Assembly (NCBI RefSeq): GCF_021300615.1
Contig: NZ_JAJTMY010000002.1
Coordinates: forward strand, 186,001 to 250,000
Length of the DNA: 64,000 nt
Source of the DNA: Helicobacter anatolicus
Lineage (GTDB): Bacteria; Campylobacterota; Campylobacteria; Campylobacterales; Helicobacteraceae
Reading direction: 5' to 3'
In this document: positions 47,006 through 55,965 of the stretch, piece by piece
Layout of the letters: every line of letters begins with the position of its first letter
Position numbering within the stretch: the first letter of the stretch is position 1
Made by a program: the position numbers and the translations under genes
The notes under the pieces: generated by a model
The model's database searches: none
The model's input: the letters and a program-made list of their open reading frames with translations, nothing else
What the model was told of the DNA's origin: nothing

Positions 47006-49399
47006 TTAAGCTCCTATAATGCTTGGTGGTAAGATTGATTTATAAGGTTTGATAACTTCATTTTCAAGTTTTTTGATATTTACAAGTGTGGTATTAACAG
47101 AAGTTGCTTGTGCCATTTTGCTTGTAGGTCGCGAGGAAGTAAGGACATTTACATGTCCTGAGTTACAGCGTGGATTTTCTTCTGTTGGATTTTCAGGATC
47201 ATACCAAGCACCCTCTTGAATTGCCACTACATTTTCTCTAATATTATCTGTTACATAGGCACCTGCTAGGATTCTTCCGCGTTCATTATAAACTTCTACT
47301 ATTTCACCATGTTTAATATTAAGTTTTTTTGCATCATTAGTATTGATCATAACTGGTTCTCTACCCTGGATTTTGTAAATATCTCTAATCCAAGTATTGT
47401 CAAGCTGAGAATGCACCCTATATCGTGGATGCGGAGATAGTAGGTGAAAGGGGAATTTTTTTGTATCTTTACTACCTAACCATTCTGCAGGTTCAAACCA
47501 AATGATATGTCCTTTGAAATCTGGAAGGTTGTAGGATTCGAACTTTTCTGAAAAAATTTGAATCTTTCCACTTTCAGTAGCAAGTTTATTGTTTATAGGA
47601 TCTTTTCTAAAATCTGAATGTCTTACATATGTATAAGCATCTTTTGGAATATCAAATTCCACATAACCATCTTTCCAGAATTGGTCAAATTCTTTAAATG
47701 ATGGACCATCACTTTTTTCATAGAAACTTTGAATCCATTGTAGGTAGGTTTTTCCGCCACTATATCTTTTTGCTAGTTGATCACCCCCAATTTTTTGTGC
47801 TAAAAGTCTGAATATTTCAAAATCATCTTTTGATTCAAAATAAGGTTCAATAACTTTTTTCATCGCATAAATTACATTTCTAGAATATGAACCACCAGAA
47901 CTAATATCATCTCTTTCTAGGGTAGTTGTAGAAGGTAATACAATATCAGCCATTTTTGCTGATGGTGTCCACCATGGTTCATGGATAACAACAGTATCAA
48001 CACTTCTCAAGGCTTTAATAAGTTCATTTGTATCGGGATGGTGTCCTATGAGTGATGCACCACATACATAAACCATATCAATTTTTGGATAAGTAATTTT
48101 TTTTCCTTTAAAATCTACTTCTTTTCCTGGATTAAGGATTGCTTCTGAGACTCTCGAAGCAGGAATTGTATATTTTACACGATTTCTCCCTTGTGCAAGA
48201 CCTGGGGTTGTTCTGTATCCTGAGTTTGCTTGCCCGCCACCTGCATAGTGCATAGAGAACCCAAAGCCACCACCAGGTAATCCAATTTGACCGATCATGC
48301 TTGCTAATGCGATTAATGCCCAGTCTGCTTGTTCACCATGATGTGCTCTTTGCATTGCCCAGTTTCCGGCTAAGAAAGTTCGTGTGGATACAAAAAGCTC
48401 TGCCAATTCTTTAATTTTTTTGGCAGGTACTTCTGTGATTTTTTCTGCCCATTCGGGAGTTTTTGGGGTTTTATCAGTTTTACCAAGTAAATAAGGAAGA
48501 AACTTTTCAAATCCGTGAGTATATTTTGTAATAAAACCTTTATCGTATTTTTTTGTACGATAGAGATGATACATCATACCAAGCATAAGTGCAACATCGG
48601 TATTTGGTCGAATTTTAATCCATTCAGCATCAAACATTTGCGCGGTTTCTGTGTAAATAGGATCAATAGAAATAAATTTCATACCAGATTTTTTATATTT
48701 AGGGTAGTAAGTATCATTTATATGATTGGGGACGACATAATCAATACGATTACATTTAAAAAGATCTGTCCCCCACATTACATAAACTTTGCAATTTGCA
48801 ATCATTTCTTCGTGGGTAGTTTGTAGAGAATAAACTTCCATGTCTCCAACCACTCCAGGGTTAACACGCCCAGCAGCACCATTGCTATATTCTCCGTCAG
48901 TACCAACTGCTCCTCCTAAAACAGTATTAAAAAATCTTCCAGCCACAATATTAGAATTATGTAGTCTTCCTACATGCCCCCAACCACCATAACTACCATT
49001 GTATATATTTTCTCTTGGAGTTTCTTTGATTTTTTTAGCAAGAAGATCTAAAGCAGTTTCCCAGCTTACCCTTACGAACTCTTCTTTTCCGCGAAGCTCT
49101 TTATGGTTTGGTTTTCCTTCAAGATAACTTTTTCTTATACAAGGATATTTTACTCTTGTATTAGAATAAGTTCTATCAATTAATCCTTGAATCATTATTG
49201 AAGGATTTGCATCTGTTTTATGCGACTCGATACCTTTGAGAATCCCATCTTCAACTTGAGCATAAAAAGGTCCAAAATGCGTTGCATGTGGTATTTTTTC
49301 AATTTTCTTAAATACACCAACAGCCTGAAGAGGTTGCATTTGCAGCGCTAGAGCACTGCCTGCTGTTGCTTTTAAGACAGTTCTTCTTGAAAATGCCAT
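47006..49399 (-). CDS. torA: Tat-exported molybdopterin oxidoreductase (TMAO/DMSO reductase type)
   Basis: A 797-residue bis-MGD enzyme. The twin-arginine signal is SRRTVLKATAGSALAL. The Mo-serine region is GEYSNGAAGRVNPG, with NGSYGGWGHVGRLHNSN before it and the cofactor-binding block DNTWIRDIYKIQGREPVMIN toward the end. There is no N-terminal Fe-S cysteine motif, as in TorA/BisC. It reduces TMAO or other S/N-oxides in the periplasm, with electrons from the cytochrome that follows. It needs MoaA and MobA, both encoded in the window. Confidence 0.88.
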   Translation of the reverse strand: MAFSRRTVLKATAGSALALQMQPLQAVGVFKKIEKIPHATHFGPFYAQVEDGILKGIESHKTDANPSIMIQGLIDRTYSNTRVKYPCIRKSYLEGKPNHKELRGKEEFVRVSWETALDLLAKKIKETPRENIYNGSYGGWGHVGRLHNSNIVAGRFFNTVLGGAVGTDGEYSNGAAGRVNPGVVGDMEVYSLQTTHEEMIANCKVYVMWGTDLFKCNRIDYVVPNHINDTYYPKYKKSGMKFISIDPIYTETAQMFDAEWIKIRPNTDVALMLGMMYHLYRTKKYDKGFITKYTHGFEKFLPYLLGKTDKTPKTPEWAEKITEVPAKKIKELAELFVSTRTFLAGNWAMQRAHHGEQADWALIALASMIGQIGLPGGGFGFSMHYAGGGQANSGYRTTPGLAQGRNRVKYTIPASRVSEAILNPGKEVDFKGKKITYPKIDMVYVCGASLIGHHPDTNELIKALRSVDTVVIHEPWWTPSAKMADIVLPSTTTLERDDISSGGSYSRNVIYAMKKVIEPYFESKDDFEIFRLLAQKIGGDQLAKRYSGGKTYLQWIQSFYEKSDGPSFKEFDQFWKDGYVEFDIPKDAYTYVRHSDFRKDPINNKLATESGKIQIFSEKFESYNLPDFKGHIIWFEPAEWLGSKDTKKFPFHLLSPHPRYRVHSQLDNTWIRDIYKIQGREPVMINTNDAKKLNIKHGEIVEVYNERGRILAGAYVTDNIRENVVAIQEGAWYDPENPTEENPRCNSGHVNVLTSSRPTSKMAQATSVNTTLVNIKKLENEVIKPYKSILPPSIIGA

Positions 49400-49425
49400 A
49401 ATTAATCCTTTTTGTTATATTTTGT

Positions 49426-49431
49426 TATAAT
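49426..49431 (+). promoter_or_regulatory. -10 element for the small membrane protein gene
   Basis: A perfect TATAAT behind a T-rich tract, with a predicted start near 49438, 28 nt before the ATG at 49466. It lies in the 66-bp divergent gap with the molybdoenzyme gene. Confidence 0.6.
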
Positions 49432-49465
49432 AGTAGCATTATAGCAGAAAATAATGAGAGAAAAT

Positions 49466-49672
49466 ATGGCCTGTAGATTTTGTCCAAAAATAAAAAAATA
49501 TGATGTTATTTGGGTAATATTTGTTTGTGTTGCAATGTGGGGCGTAAATAAATATCAAAATTATAAAATAGAACAAAGAGAACAGCAAAAATTTAAAGAT
49601 TTTGAGTTATTGCAAAAAAAGTGTTTGTATGGGGATAATGGGGCTTGTAAGATCTTATATCAAAAACAATAA
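49466..49672 (+). CDS. Small single-span membrane protein with conserved-looking cysteines
   Basis: About 68 residues. ATG at 49466 has GAGAG at good spacing; the ATG four codons upstream lacks a ribosome site. MACRFCPKI gives a C-x2-C at the cytoplasmic start, one membrane segment follows (YDVIWVIFVCVAMWGV), then a charged helix and a Cys-containing end (KKCLYGDNGACKILY). It has its own promoter and terminator, which supports expression. I recognise no family. Its divergence from the TMAO reductase gene may be coincidental. Confidence 0.68.
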   Translation: MACRFCPKIKKYDVIWVIFVCVAMWGVNKYQNYKIEQREQQKFKDFELLQKKCLYGDNGACKILYQKQ

Positions 49673-49730
49673 AACTATAAAATCACAGTTTAATATTTTC
49701 TGGAAGTCTATCTTAGGATATTTGACATTT

Positions 49731-49770
49731 TTGGTTGAAAAATATATAAAAAATTTTCAACCAATTTTTT
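49731..49770 (+). terminator. Rho-independent terminator after the small membrane protein gene
   Basis: TTGGTTGAAAA (49731-49741) pairs perfectly with TTTTCAACCAA (49754-49764), 12-nt loop, followed by six T residues. Confidence 0.88.
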
Positions 49771-49805
49771 ATAACTTAATATAAAATATTAATTAAATTT
49801 TTAAA

Positions 49806-50690
49806 TTAAGCAATTTGTTGGAATGTGATTTTTTCAGAAAAATCTTTGTAGTATTTAAGATTATTTCCATCTATACTACCTAATGTTTGGTGCATACTAG
49901 CAGTATAAATATCGCCAATATGGGTATCTCTTAAGTGGTTAAGTGCTATAAAGTCATAATTTTCATGATCGATATCTATGCGTTTCCAAGATTTATTGAT
50001 AAAAATTTCTGCTTTATTGTCTGATATTAATTGATTTTGCATTATATTGAAACCAAAAACTTCTCTTGCTGGTATATTAGAAGCTCTACATAATGCTACT
50101 AAAATAGAGTTGGCACTAATGCTTTCACCAGATAAAACAAAATTATTTGTATTATCTCTAATAGTTTTGATTTTATTTGAAAAACCTCTCTGTCCTATAG
50201 GGATATTATTTTTAATATATGATTCAAAAAATTCTACTTTTTCTGCTTGAGATAAGTTTTTTGCTAAATTTGCAATTTCTTGTATTTTACCATCAGTTCT
50301 CACATAACGTGTTTGTTTTAAAAATTCCTCACTTATCTTTGTATCCTTTTTTTCTTGATAAGGATAAAGTTGAAGGTCAAATGACAAGGTTAATTGTTTA
50401 AGTTTAATTGCTTCATTTTGATATTCTGTAAAAAGTAGTGGAGAGTCTCCTATAGTAACAATTTTATGAGAACTAAAATTACCTTCTAGCTTAAAATTAC
50501 TCATTTTTTGATAGTTGTTAAGCAGTGGTAATGGTGTGTAAAGCTTGATTTCCTTAGCAGATTTAAAATCAGCATTATAATTCATACTAATTGTAAAAGT
50601 TTTAAAATCCTTTTGAGATGCAAAAAGATTTGAACTTGCTATGGCACCTGTTGCTAAAACACTTGTTTTTAAAAAATCTCTTCTTTCCAT
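49806..50690 (-). CDS. kapA: Tat-exported KatA-associated protein, transglutaminase-like fold
   Basis: A 294-residue protein with a twin-arginine signal (MERRDFLKTSVLATGAIAS). Its place 45 bp after katA and the Tat signal match H. pylori KapA, the catalase-associated periplasmic protein. The C-terminal half resembles transglutaminase-like proteins (SANSILVALCRASNIPAREVFGF), but the catalytic Cys position is Ser (GESISAN) and the usual H-x-W is replaced by KAEIFIN, so protease or transglutaminase activity is unlikely. A hairpin lies between katA and this gene. Confidence 0.78.
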   Translation of the reverse strand: MERRDFLKTSVLATGAIASSNLFASQKDFKTFTISMNYNADFKSAKEIKLYTPLPLLNNYQKMSNFKLEGNFSSHKIVTIGDSPLLFTEYQNEAIKLKQLTLSFDLQLYPYQEKKDTKISEEFLKQTRYVRTDGKIQEIANLAKNLSQAEKVEFFESYIKNNIPIGQRGFSNKIKTIRDNTNNFVLSGESISANSILVALCRASNIPAREVFGFNIMQNQLISDNKAEIFINKSWKRIDIDHENYDFIALNHLRDTHIGDIYTASMHQTLGSIDGNNLKYYKDFSEKITFQQIA

Positions 50691-50708
50691 AATTAATCCT
50701 TAAAATTG

Positions 50709-50730
50709 AGATGCTAGAAAACTAGCATCT
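50709..50730 (-). other. Intercistronic hairpin between katA and kapA
   Basis: AGATGCTAG (50709-50717) and CTAGCATCT (50722-50730) form a perfect 9-bp stem with a 4-nt loop, 5 bp after the katA stop and before the kapA ribosome site. On the minus strand it is followed by CAATTTTAAGG, an imperfect T run, so it may be a partial terminator or an mRNA-stabilising element. Confidence 0.7.
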
Positions 50731-50735
50731 TTGTA

Positions 50736-52181
50736 TTACATTACCAATTCTTCTACGCGCTTGCCATATGCAGGATCTGCTTTTTTGAAGTGCTCGATTT
50801 GGCGTTTTTTAATTTCAGCTGGAACACCCTGCATTGCATCTTTGATATTTTGGCAGAGTCTTTCGCGTTCTTCAGGTTTAAGAAGTCTGTAGAGATCTCC
50901 TGCTTGTGTATAATAATCAGCATCTTCTGCTCTATAATCATAGTCATAGATATCTATCTCTTTTTGGATTACTGCAGGATTTAACTTTGGTTCTCTTGCT
51001 TTTGGATCTTCTTGATATCCTGGTATTGAACTTGGATTGTAGTTCATATAGCCACCATAGTTACCATTTTGCATATAACCATCTCTATGGGTATTGTGTA
51101 CAGGAACTTTTGGCATATTTACAGGAAGTTGACCATGGTTGATTCCAAGTCTATATCTTGCTGTGTCACCATAAGCAAATAATCTACCCTGAAGCATTCT
51201 ATCCGGACTATAGCCAATTCCAGGAACAATATTTGCGGGATCGAAAGCTGATTGTTCTACTTCTGCAAAGTAGTTTTCTGGGTTTTTATTGAGTTCTACG
51301 ATACCAACTTCGATAAGTGGATAATCTTTTTGACTCCAGATTTTAGTAAGATCGAATGGGTGGAATCTATAGTTTTTTGCATCTTTTTCTGGCATGATTT
51401 GAACACACATTCTCCATTTAGGGAAGTCACCTTTTTCAATTGACTCATAAAGATCTCTTTGGTGAGATTCTCTATCATTTGCAATAATATCAGCAGCTTC
51501 TTTGTTTGTAAGATTTTGGATGCCTTGCATAGATTTCATATGGAATTTAACCCAGAACCTTTCATTTTTTGCATTAATAAAACTGAAAGTATGACTTCCG
51601 TATCCATGCATGTGACGGTAAGTCTTAGGAATACCTCTATCGCTCATAAGAATAGTCACTTGATGTAATGATTCAGGGCATTGACTCCAAAAATCCCAAG
51701 CAGCTGTCATATCTCTAAGATTACTTCTTGGATTTCTTTTTTGCGTATGAATAAAATCAGGGAATTTTAAAGGATCTCTGATGAAGAAAATAGGTGTATT
51801 GTTACCCACTAGATCCCAGTTTCCTTCTTCAGTGTAGTATTTCATTGCAAATCCTCTCGGATCTCTTTCTGCATCAGCTGCACCTTTTTCACCAGCAACT
51901 GTTGAAAATCTAAAGAAGCAAGGTGTTTTTTTACCTACTTTGCTAAAAATTTTTGCTTTTGTATATTTTGTAATATCATTTGTAACTGTGAAAACACCAT
52001 AAGCACCGCTACCTTTAGCATGTACTACTCTTTCAGGAATTCTTTCTCTATCAAAGTGAGCAAGTTTTTCCAAAAACCAAGTATTTTGTAAAAGTAACGG
52101 GCCTCTTGGACCTACACTTTGAGAATCTTGATTGTTACCTATTGGTGCACCAGCATCATTAGTCAAAACAAAATTTTTCAT
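50736..52181 (-). CDS. katA: Catalase, haem-type monofunctional
   Basis: A 481-residue small-subunit catalase. Distal His54 ([14 protein letters not shown]), Asn127 (VGNNTPIFF) and the proximal Tyr in [14 protein letters not shown] are all present. Length and the C-terminal lysine-rich segment fit H. pylori KatA. It has its own 87-bp upstream gap with TACTAT (52231-52236, minus strand) as a possible -10 and a near-palindrome GATAAAAATTATT (52244-52256) beside it. Confidence 0.97.
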   Translation of the reverse strand: MKNFVLTNDAGAPIGNNQDSQSVGPRGPLLLQNTWFLEKLAHFDRERIPERVVHAKGSGAYGVFTVTNDITKYTKAKIFSKVGKKTPCFFRFSTVAGEKGAADAERDPRGFAMKYYTEEGNWDLVGNNTPIFFIRDPLKFPDFIHTQKRNPRSNLRDMTAAWDFWSQCPESLHQVTILMSDRGIPKTYRHMHGYGSHTFSFINAKNERFWVKFHMKSMQGIQNLTNKEAADIIANDRESHQRDLYESIEKGDFPKWRMCVQIMPEKDAKNYRFHPFDLTKIWSQKDYPLIEVGIVELNKNPENYFAEVEQSAFDPANIVPGIGYSPDRMLQGRLFAYGDTARYRLGINHGQLPVNMPKVPVHNTHRDGYMQNGNYGGYMNYNPSSIPGYQEDPKAREPKLNPAVIQKEIDIYDYDYRAEDADYYTQAGDLYRLLKPEERERLCQNIKDAMQGVPAEIKKRQIEHFKKADPAYGKRVEELVM

Positions 52182-52243
52182 GTTTTTTCCTTGTTAATTT
52201 GATTTAAATGTTCTTGAATGATATTTGAAAATAGTAAATAGAT

Positions 52244-52256
52244 GATAAAAATTATT
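52244..52256 (-). promoter_or_regulatory. Possible Fur/PerR-type box upstream of katA
   Basis: GATAA-AAA-TTATT is a near-perfect 5-3-5 inverted repeat just upstream of the candidate katA -10. katA is peroxide- and iron-regulated through PerR or Fur in relatives. In DNA this AT-rich the match is weak evidence. Confidence 0.3.
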
Positions 52257-52268
52257 CTTTAGGTAAGG

Positions 52269-53600
52269 TTAGAGAAATCTTAGAAGAAGCATGCCGCTAA
52301 ACTTTTCTCCTTTATAAAATTCTGCGCGATAGATTTTACCTTTTTTGTCTAGTGAAAATTTTGATATGCAGTCTTTTAGAGAGATATTAATATCTGTCTC
52401 ATTGGGTTTTAGGGATTTGTCGTTAGGAATTATATAACCGATAATGTTTACGCGGTATTCTTTTGATCCGATGATTTCAAAAGATTTCTTTACATCAACA
52501 ATACTTCCCATTGCAAATTCTTTTGTGATACCATCTACTTTGACTTGTGCACTCTGTATGCTGTAATCAAAATCCATATATTCTGGGCGAATCTTTGTCA
52601 TTGCTTTATTGCCATATTTTAAAACTATTTGCTTATCTTTCTTTAAAAAACTGACAATATGTGCTTTGGATTCTGATTTTAACTGATAGAGGTCTTTTTG
52701 AGGCAATGGAAAAAAATTAATATTTTCTCTAAGACCATAAAGTGGTAGAGTAATAAGATTTTCTATTTTTAATGTTAGGTCTGTATTATTAATAAGATAA
52801 TAAAGCTTATTTGGTGTAAGGTTAAAATTTCTTTCAAATTTAATGCCTAATTGATGCATTAATCCTTCTAATGCAAGTAAATGATAATATACACGTTCTT
52901 CTAGAGAAAGATTTTTTGAAGCTTCATTGGCAATAGCAGTTTTTTTATTTTTGATAGCAAAATAGGTGAGGGCTTTTTCCATTTCTACATCACCTTTTGC
53001 AGTTTTTGTATTTCTTTTATGATATTTATGTTCTGGTTTAAGAATATGTTTATTGATATATATAATCATATTATCAGCAATTTTTCCGAGCTCTGGAAAT
53101 CTAGATTCTTCTAAAAAATTTTGATCCACAATGCAGCATGCTCCCCATCTATTAGGATTTGTGATATTGTTGATATAAGTAGGATTATAAAATCCACTGC
53201 CATCATGGAGATGTAAAATCGCATCTACTTGTGGGTTTGTAATTAAAGTTTTAATTTCTTGGATAATTTTATATTCTGGATCATCTTTTTTAAGAGTGTC
53301 AAATTTTCTATTCATGTCTCCATAAATTCCTCTGTGATTATGAAGCATAGAATGTTTATTTAGTACGGGCACTACCCAAACATTGCCTGTAAGAATCTTA
53401 TAGTGCATTAAAAAAATATTTGTAGCATTAAATCCTCCGGGTTCATCGCCTTGTATTCCACCAATAAGCAATAAAGTAGGTGAAGTGTGAGTTTCTTTTT
53501 TAACAACATCAAAATCTAATACGAAGTTTTTGTTAGGTTGTTTGGCATTAAGAAAATTGAAAAAAAAGAGGAGTGTGAGAAAAAAAAGTGTAGATTTCAA
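52269..53600 (-). CDS. csd4: Periplasmic murein carboxypeptidase Csd4/Pgp1
   Basis: A 443-residue exported M14-like zinc carboxypeptidase that trims muropeptide tripeptides and determines helical cell shape. The signal peptide covers about residues 1-19. The unusual zinc site Gln50/Glu53 in GGIQGDEPGG and the His in AILHLHDGSGFYNP match the Gln-Glu-His set described for Csd4. Two beta-sandwich-like domains follow. TTG at 53600 is behind AAGGAA. It is divergent from the FliS co-chaperone gene, as in H. pylori. Confidence 0.92.
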   Translation of the reverse strand: MKSTLFFLTLLFFFNFLNAKQPNKNFVLDFDVVKKETHTSPTLLLIGGIQGDEPGGFNATNIFLMHYKILTGNVWVVPVLNKHSMLHNHRGIYGDMNRKFDTLKKDDPEYKIIQEIKTLITNPQVDAILHLHDGSGFYNPTYINNITNPNRWGACCIVDQNFLEESRFPELGKIADNMIIYINKHILKPEHKYHKRNTKTAKGDVEMEKALTYFAIKNKKTAIANEASKNLSLEERVYYHLLALEGLMHQLGIKFERNFNLTPNKLYYLINNTDLTLKIENLITLPLYGLRENINFFPLPQKDLYQLKSESKAHIVSFLKKDKQIVLKYGNKAMTKIRPEYMDFDYSIQSAQVKVDGITKEFAMGSIVDVKKSFEIIGSKEYRVNIIGYIIPNDKSLKPNETDINISLKDCISKFSLDKKGKIYRAEFYKGEKFSGMLLLRFL

Positions 53601-53688
53601 TTTTTATTCCTTAAATAATCAAAATAACGATTGATTTGGGATAGGTTTGTAATTTTGTTTGAAAAATCATAAATTATAAATTTTTGGG

Positions 53689-53694
53689 ATTATA
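53689..53694 (-). promoter_or_regulatory. -10 element of the csd4 promoter
   Basis: A perfect TATAAT in TTGCTATAATCCC on the minus strand, giving a start near 53682 and a leader of about 82 nt. Confidence 0.6.
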
Positions 53695-53728
53695 GCAAAA
53701 AATACTTGTATAAATCTAAAGTGTTTAT

Positions 53729-53742
53729 GGAATAAAAAGTGC
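53729..53742 (+). promoter_or_regulatory. Sigma-54-type promoter of the FliS co-chaperone gene
   Basis: TGG-AATAAAAAGT-GCTT has GG at 53729-53730 and GC at 53741-53742, exactly ten bases apart as required for -24/-12 elements. It predicts a start near 53754, 26 nt before the ATG. The H. pylori homologue (HP1076) was reported in the RpoN regulon, by recollection. A TATAAA at 53709-53714 is an alternative. Confidence 0.68.
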
Positions 53743-53779
53743 TTGTATTGAGATAGTTTTGTTTTCAAGGAGTGAAATA

Positions 53780-54331
53780 ATGGCTAATGAAGATATGTTG
53801 GAAATGTTTAAAAAGCATTTGAAGGATATAGATGGAGCAAATTTTGAAACCAGAGGTATAGAGCGATCTAAAATGAAAAATGTTAAATTTGGCGAGGATA
53901 TTAAAAGTGCAAATGAATTAATAGGTGCACTGCAAGTAATGGATATTACGCTAAAAAAAATTCTTATGGAAGCACAAAATATTGATGAGGATTTTGAAGA
54001 AAATACAATGCAATACAACAAAGTGAGTTATAACATTGGCCAATTAGTTGATAAATGTAGTTTTATGGGAATGGGGCTTTTTGATGTTGTGATGAGTACA
54101 GAATTTGGGGGCAGTATGATTTCTTTTGATATTTCTTCCCCTATGGTATTTGTTTTACAAAAAGATTTTGAGAGTTTAAAAATATATTTGCAGGATAAGA
54201 GGGAGGAGATTAAGAGTAAATTAAGTTTAATTAGCAAGAGGATTTCTGGAGATAATGATGAGGAAGAAATAGTAGATTCTTTTAATTCTTTTAGTGCTAA
54301 AGATTTTGCAAAAATGTTTAAAAATATTTAA
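53780..54331 (+). CDS. FliS flagellin-chaperone partner (HP1076-type co-chaperone)
   Basis: About 183 residues. ATG at 53780 follows AAGGAG with 7-nt spacing; the frame upstream to 53759 lacks a site. It is all-helical and charged (LEMFKKHLKDIDGANFETRGIER; NIGQLVDKCSFMGMGLFDVVM), resembling the H. pylori FliS co-chaperone HP1076. It probably supports flagellin export by stabilising FliS. Position beside csd4 and the sigma-54 promoter agree with the assignment. Confidence 0.85.
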   Translation: MANEDMLEMFKKHLKDIDGANFETRGIERSKMKNVKFGEDIKSANELIGALQVMDITLKKILMEAQNIDEDFEENTMQYNKVSYNIGQLVDKCSFMGMGLFDVVMSTEFGGSMISFDISSPMVFVLQKDFESLKIYLQDKREEIKSKLSLISKRISGDNDEEEIVDSFNSFSAKDFAKMFKNI

Positions 54332-54340
54332 TGTTTTTGG

Positions 54341-54346
54341 TAGAAT
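54341..54346 (+). promoter_or_regulatory. -10 element of the gltX2 operon promoter
   Basis: TAGAAT after TTTTTGG, with a predicted start near 54353 and a leader of about 27 nt. The same GGTAGAAT string occurs at the PAS receptor promoter (20219-20226). Confidence 0.55.
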
Positions 54347-54379
54347 CTCATAAAAACACCAAACAACTAAAGGTTTTTT

Positions 54380-55705
54380 ATGTTGCGATTTGCCCCATCT
54401 CCTACAGGTGATATGCATATTGGAAACTTGCGTGCAGCGGTTTTTAATTATATTATCGCCAAACAAAAAAAAGAAAAATTTCTTATTCGTATTGAAGATA
54501 CGGATTTTGCAAGAAATATTGCTGATAAGGATAAAGAGATATTAAGTATTCTGAATCTTTTTGGACTTTTGTGGGATGATCTTGTATATCAAAGTAATAA
54601 CTTCTCTAAACATCAGCAGTTTGCTAATTTTCTTATCAAAAAGGGCAGAGCATTTTATTGCTATTGTACAAAAGAATTTTTAGAATCAAAAAAGCAAGAA
54701 GCTATAGAAAAAAAAATTCCTTTTAGATATGATGATTCTTGGGCAGAATTGCAAAAAGAGCAAAATCCTAAGCCCGTAGTGCGTCTTAAATGTCAAGAAA
54801 AAAAAGTGTCTTTTGATGATGAAATCAAAGGGCATATAGAATTTGAATCTAATGAATTGGATAGTTTTGTAATTTTACGAGACGATGGAATACCTACATA
54901 TAATTTTGCATGTGCGATTGATGATATGCTTTATGATATATCTTTTATTGTACGTGGCGAGGATCATGTTAGTAATACTCCTAAACAAATGATGATTCAA
55001 AAATATCTAGATTATCACAAAGAAATAAAATACGCACATTTACCGATTATTTTAGGTGAAGATGGTAAAAAAATGAGTAAGCGTGATGCAAGTTCATCAG
55101 TACAATATCTTTTATCAGAAGGATTTCTTCCTCAAGCAATACTTAATTATCTCATTGGTATGGGGAATAAAACGCCAACAGAAGTTTTTGATCTCAAAGA
55201 AGCTATAGAATGGTTTGATATTACGCACATTGCAAAATCGCCAGTAAAATTTGATCTTAAAAGATTAAGATATTTAAATAGAGAACATTTTAAGCGTTTA
55301 AATGAAAGTGATTTTGCTCTTTTGCTTGGAACGACAGATTTAAGTATTGGGGGGTTGGCAAAATTATTTTTGCAGGAAGCTAGCACATTAAATGAAATTC
55401 GTACAAAAATTGATTTGATTTTTTCACCAAAAGATATCTATAAACTTTATGAAAATCAAGATTTTTCTAAAGAATGTCAGATGCTTTTTGCAACCTTAAA
55501 AACTATGCTTGCAAATAAAGATTATGCAAAAAGTGATTATGAGGAATTTAAAAAAGATGCGATGGAGCAAAGTGGTTTGAAGGGAAAAATGTTTTTTAAA
55601 CCTTTGAGAATTTTACTTACAGGAGATTCTCATGGTTTGGAGCTTGATATGCTATTTGTGTTTATTCGTATGCATTTGCAAAAGATTGTGATGATTGTTG
55701 AATAG
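54380..55705 (+). CDS. gltX2: Glutamyl-tRNA synthetase 2 (GluRS2 type)
   Basis: A 441-residue class I synthetase. The HIGH motif is HIGN in FAPSPTGDMHIGNLRAAVFN, and the KMSKS loop is KKMSKRDASSSVQYL. It closely resembles the second H. pylori GluRS (HP0643), which charges tRNA-Gln for later amidation; that recognition spectrum is an inference here. The Asn in HIGN replaces the usual His or Gly of the HIGH motif, as in that subgroup. First gene of a long run. Confidence 0.88.
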   Translation: MLRFAPSPTGDMHIGNLRAAVFNYIIAKQKKEKFLIRIEDTDFARNIADKDKEILSILNLFGLLWDDLVYQSNNFSKHQQFANFLIKKGRAFYCYCTKEFLESKKQEAIEKKIPFRYDDSWAELQKEQNPKPVVRLKCQEKKVSFDDEIKGHIEFESNELDSFVILRDDGIPTYNFACAIDDMLYDISFIVRGEDHVSNTPKQMMIQKYLDYHKEIKYAHLPIILGEDGKKMSKRDASSSVQYLLSEGFLPQAILNYLIGMGNKTPTEVFDLKEAIEWFDITHIAKSPVKFDLKRLRYLNREHFKRLNESDFALLLGTTDLSIGGLAKLFLQEASTLNEIRTKIDLIFSPKDIYKLYENQDFSKECQMLFATLKTMLANKDYAKSDYEEFKKDAMEQSGLKGKMFFKPLRILLTGDSHGLELDMLFVFIRMHLQKIVMIVE

Positions 55706-55713
55706 GAGAATAG

Positions 55714-55965
55714 GTGGGTATTTTGCTTTTTTTGATTAGTATTTATGGTTGGGTGGTCGTAATTTCAGGCCTTTTTGAGTGGTTAAAATTAGATAGCAAA
55801 AATATTTTTGTCAGATTTGTGTATCAGATTACTCATCCTGTATTAAATTTTCTTCGCTCTCATTTTCCTTTGCAATATCAGGGAATGGATTTTTCTTCTC
55901 TTGTTTTAATAATTATTTTATTTTTAATTAGAGAATTTATACAATTTTTAATGACATTATCATGA
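55714..55965 (+). CDS. YggT-family membrane protein
   Basis: An 83-residue protein with two membrane segments (ILLFLISIYGWVVVISGLF and SSLVLIIILFLIREFIQF) separated by a loop with ITHPVLNFLRSHFPL, the YggT-family pattern. GTG at 55714 follows AGGAGAATAG. It overlaps slt by 4 bp. Function unknown; some relatives affect cell division or osmotic tolerance. Confidence 0.8.
   Translation: MGILLFLISIYGWVVVISGLFEWLKLDSKNIFVRFVYQITHPVLNFLRSHFPLQYQGMDFSSLVLIIILFLIREFIQFLMTLS

Noticed and set aside
49602-49784. Plus-strand 60-residue frame overlapping the end of the small membrane protein gene
   Set aside because: It runs through the terminator stem and has no ribosome site.
53759-53779. Upstream start of the FliS co-chaperone frame
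   Set aside because: The added codons include the AAGGAG ribosome site itself; ATG at 53780 is correctly spaced.
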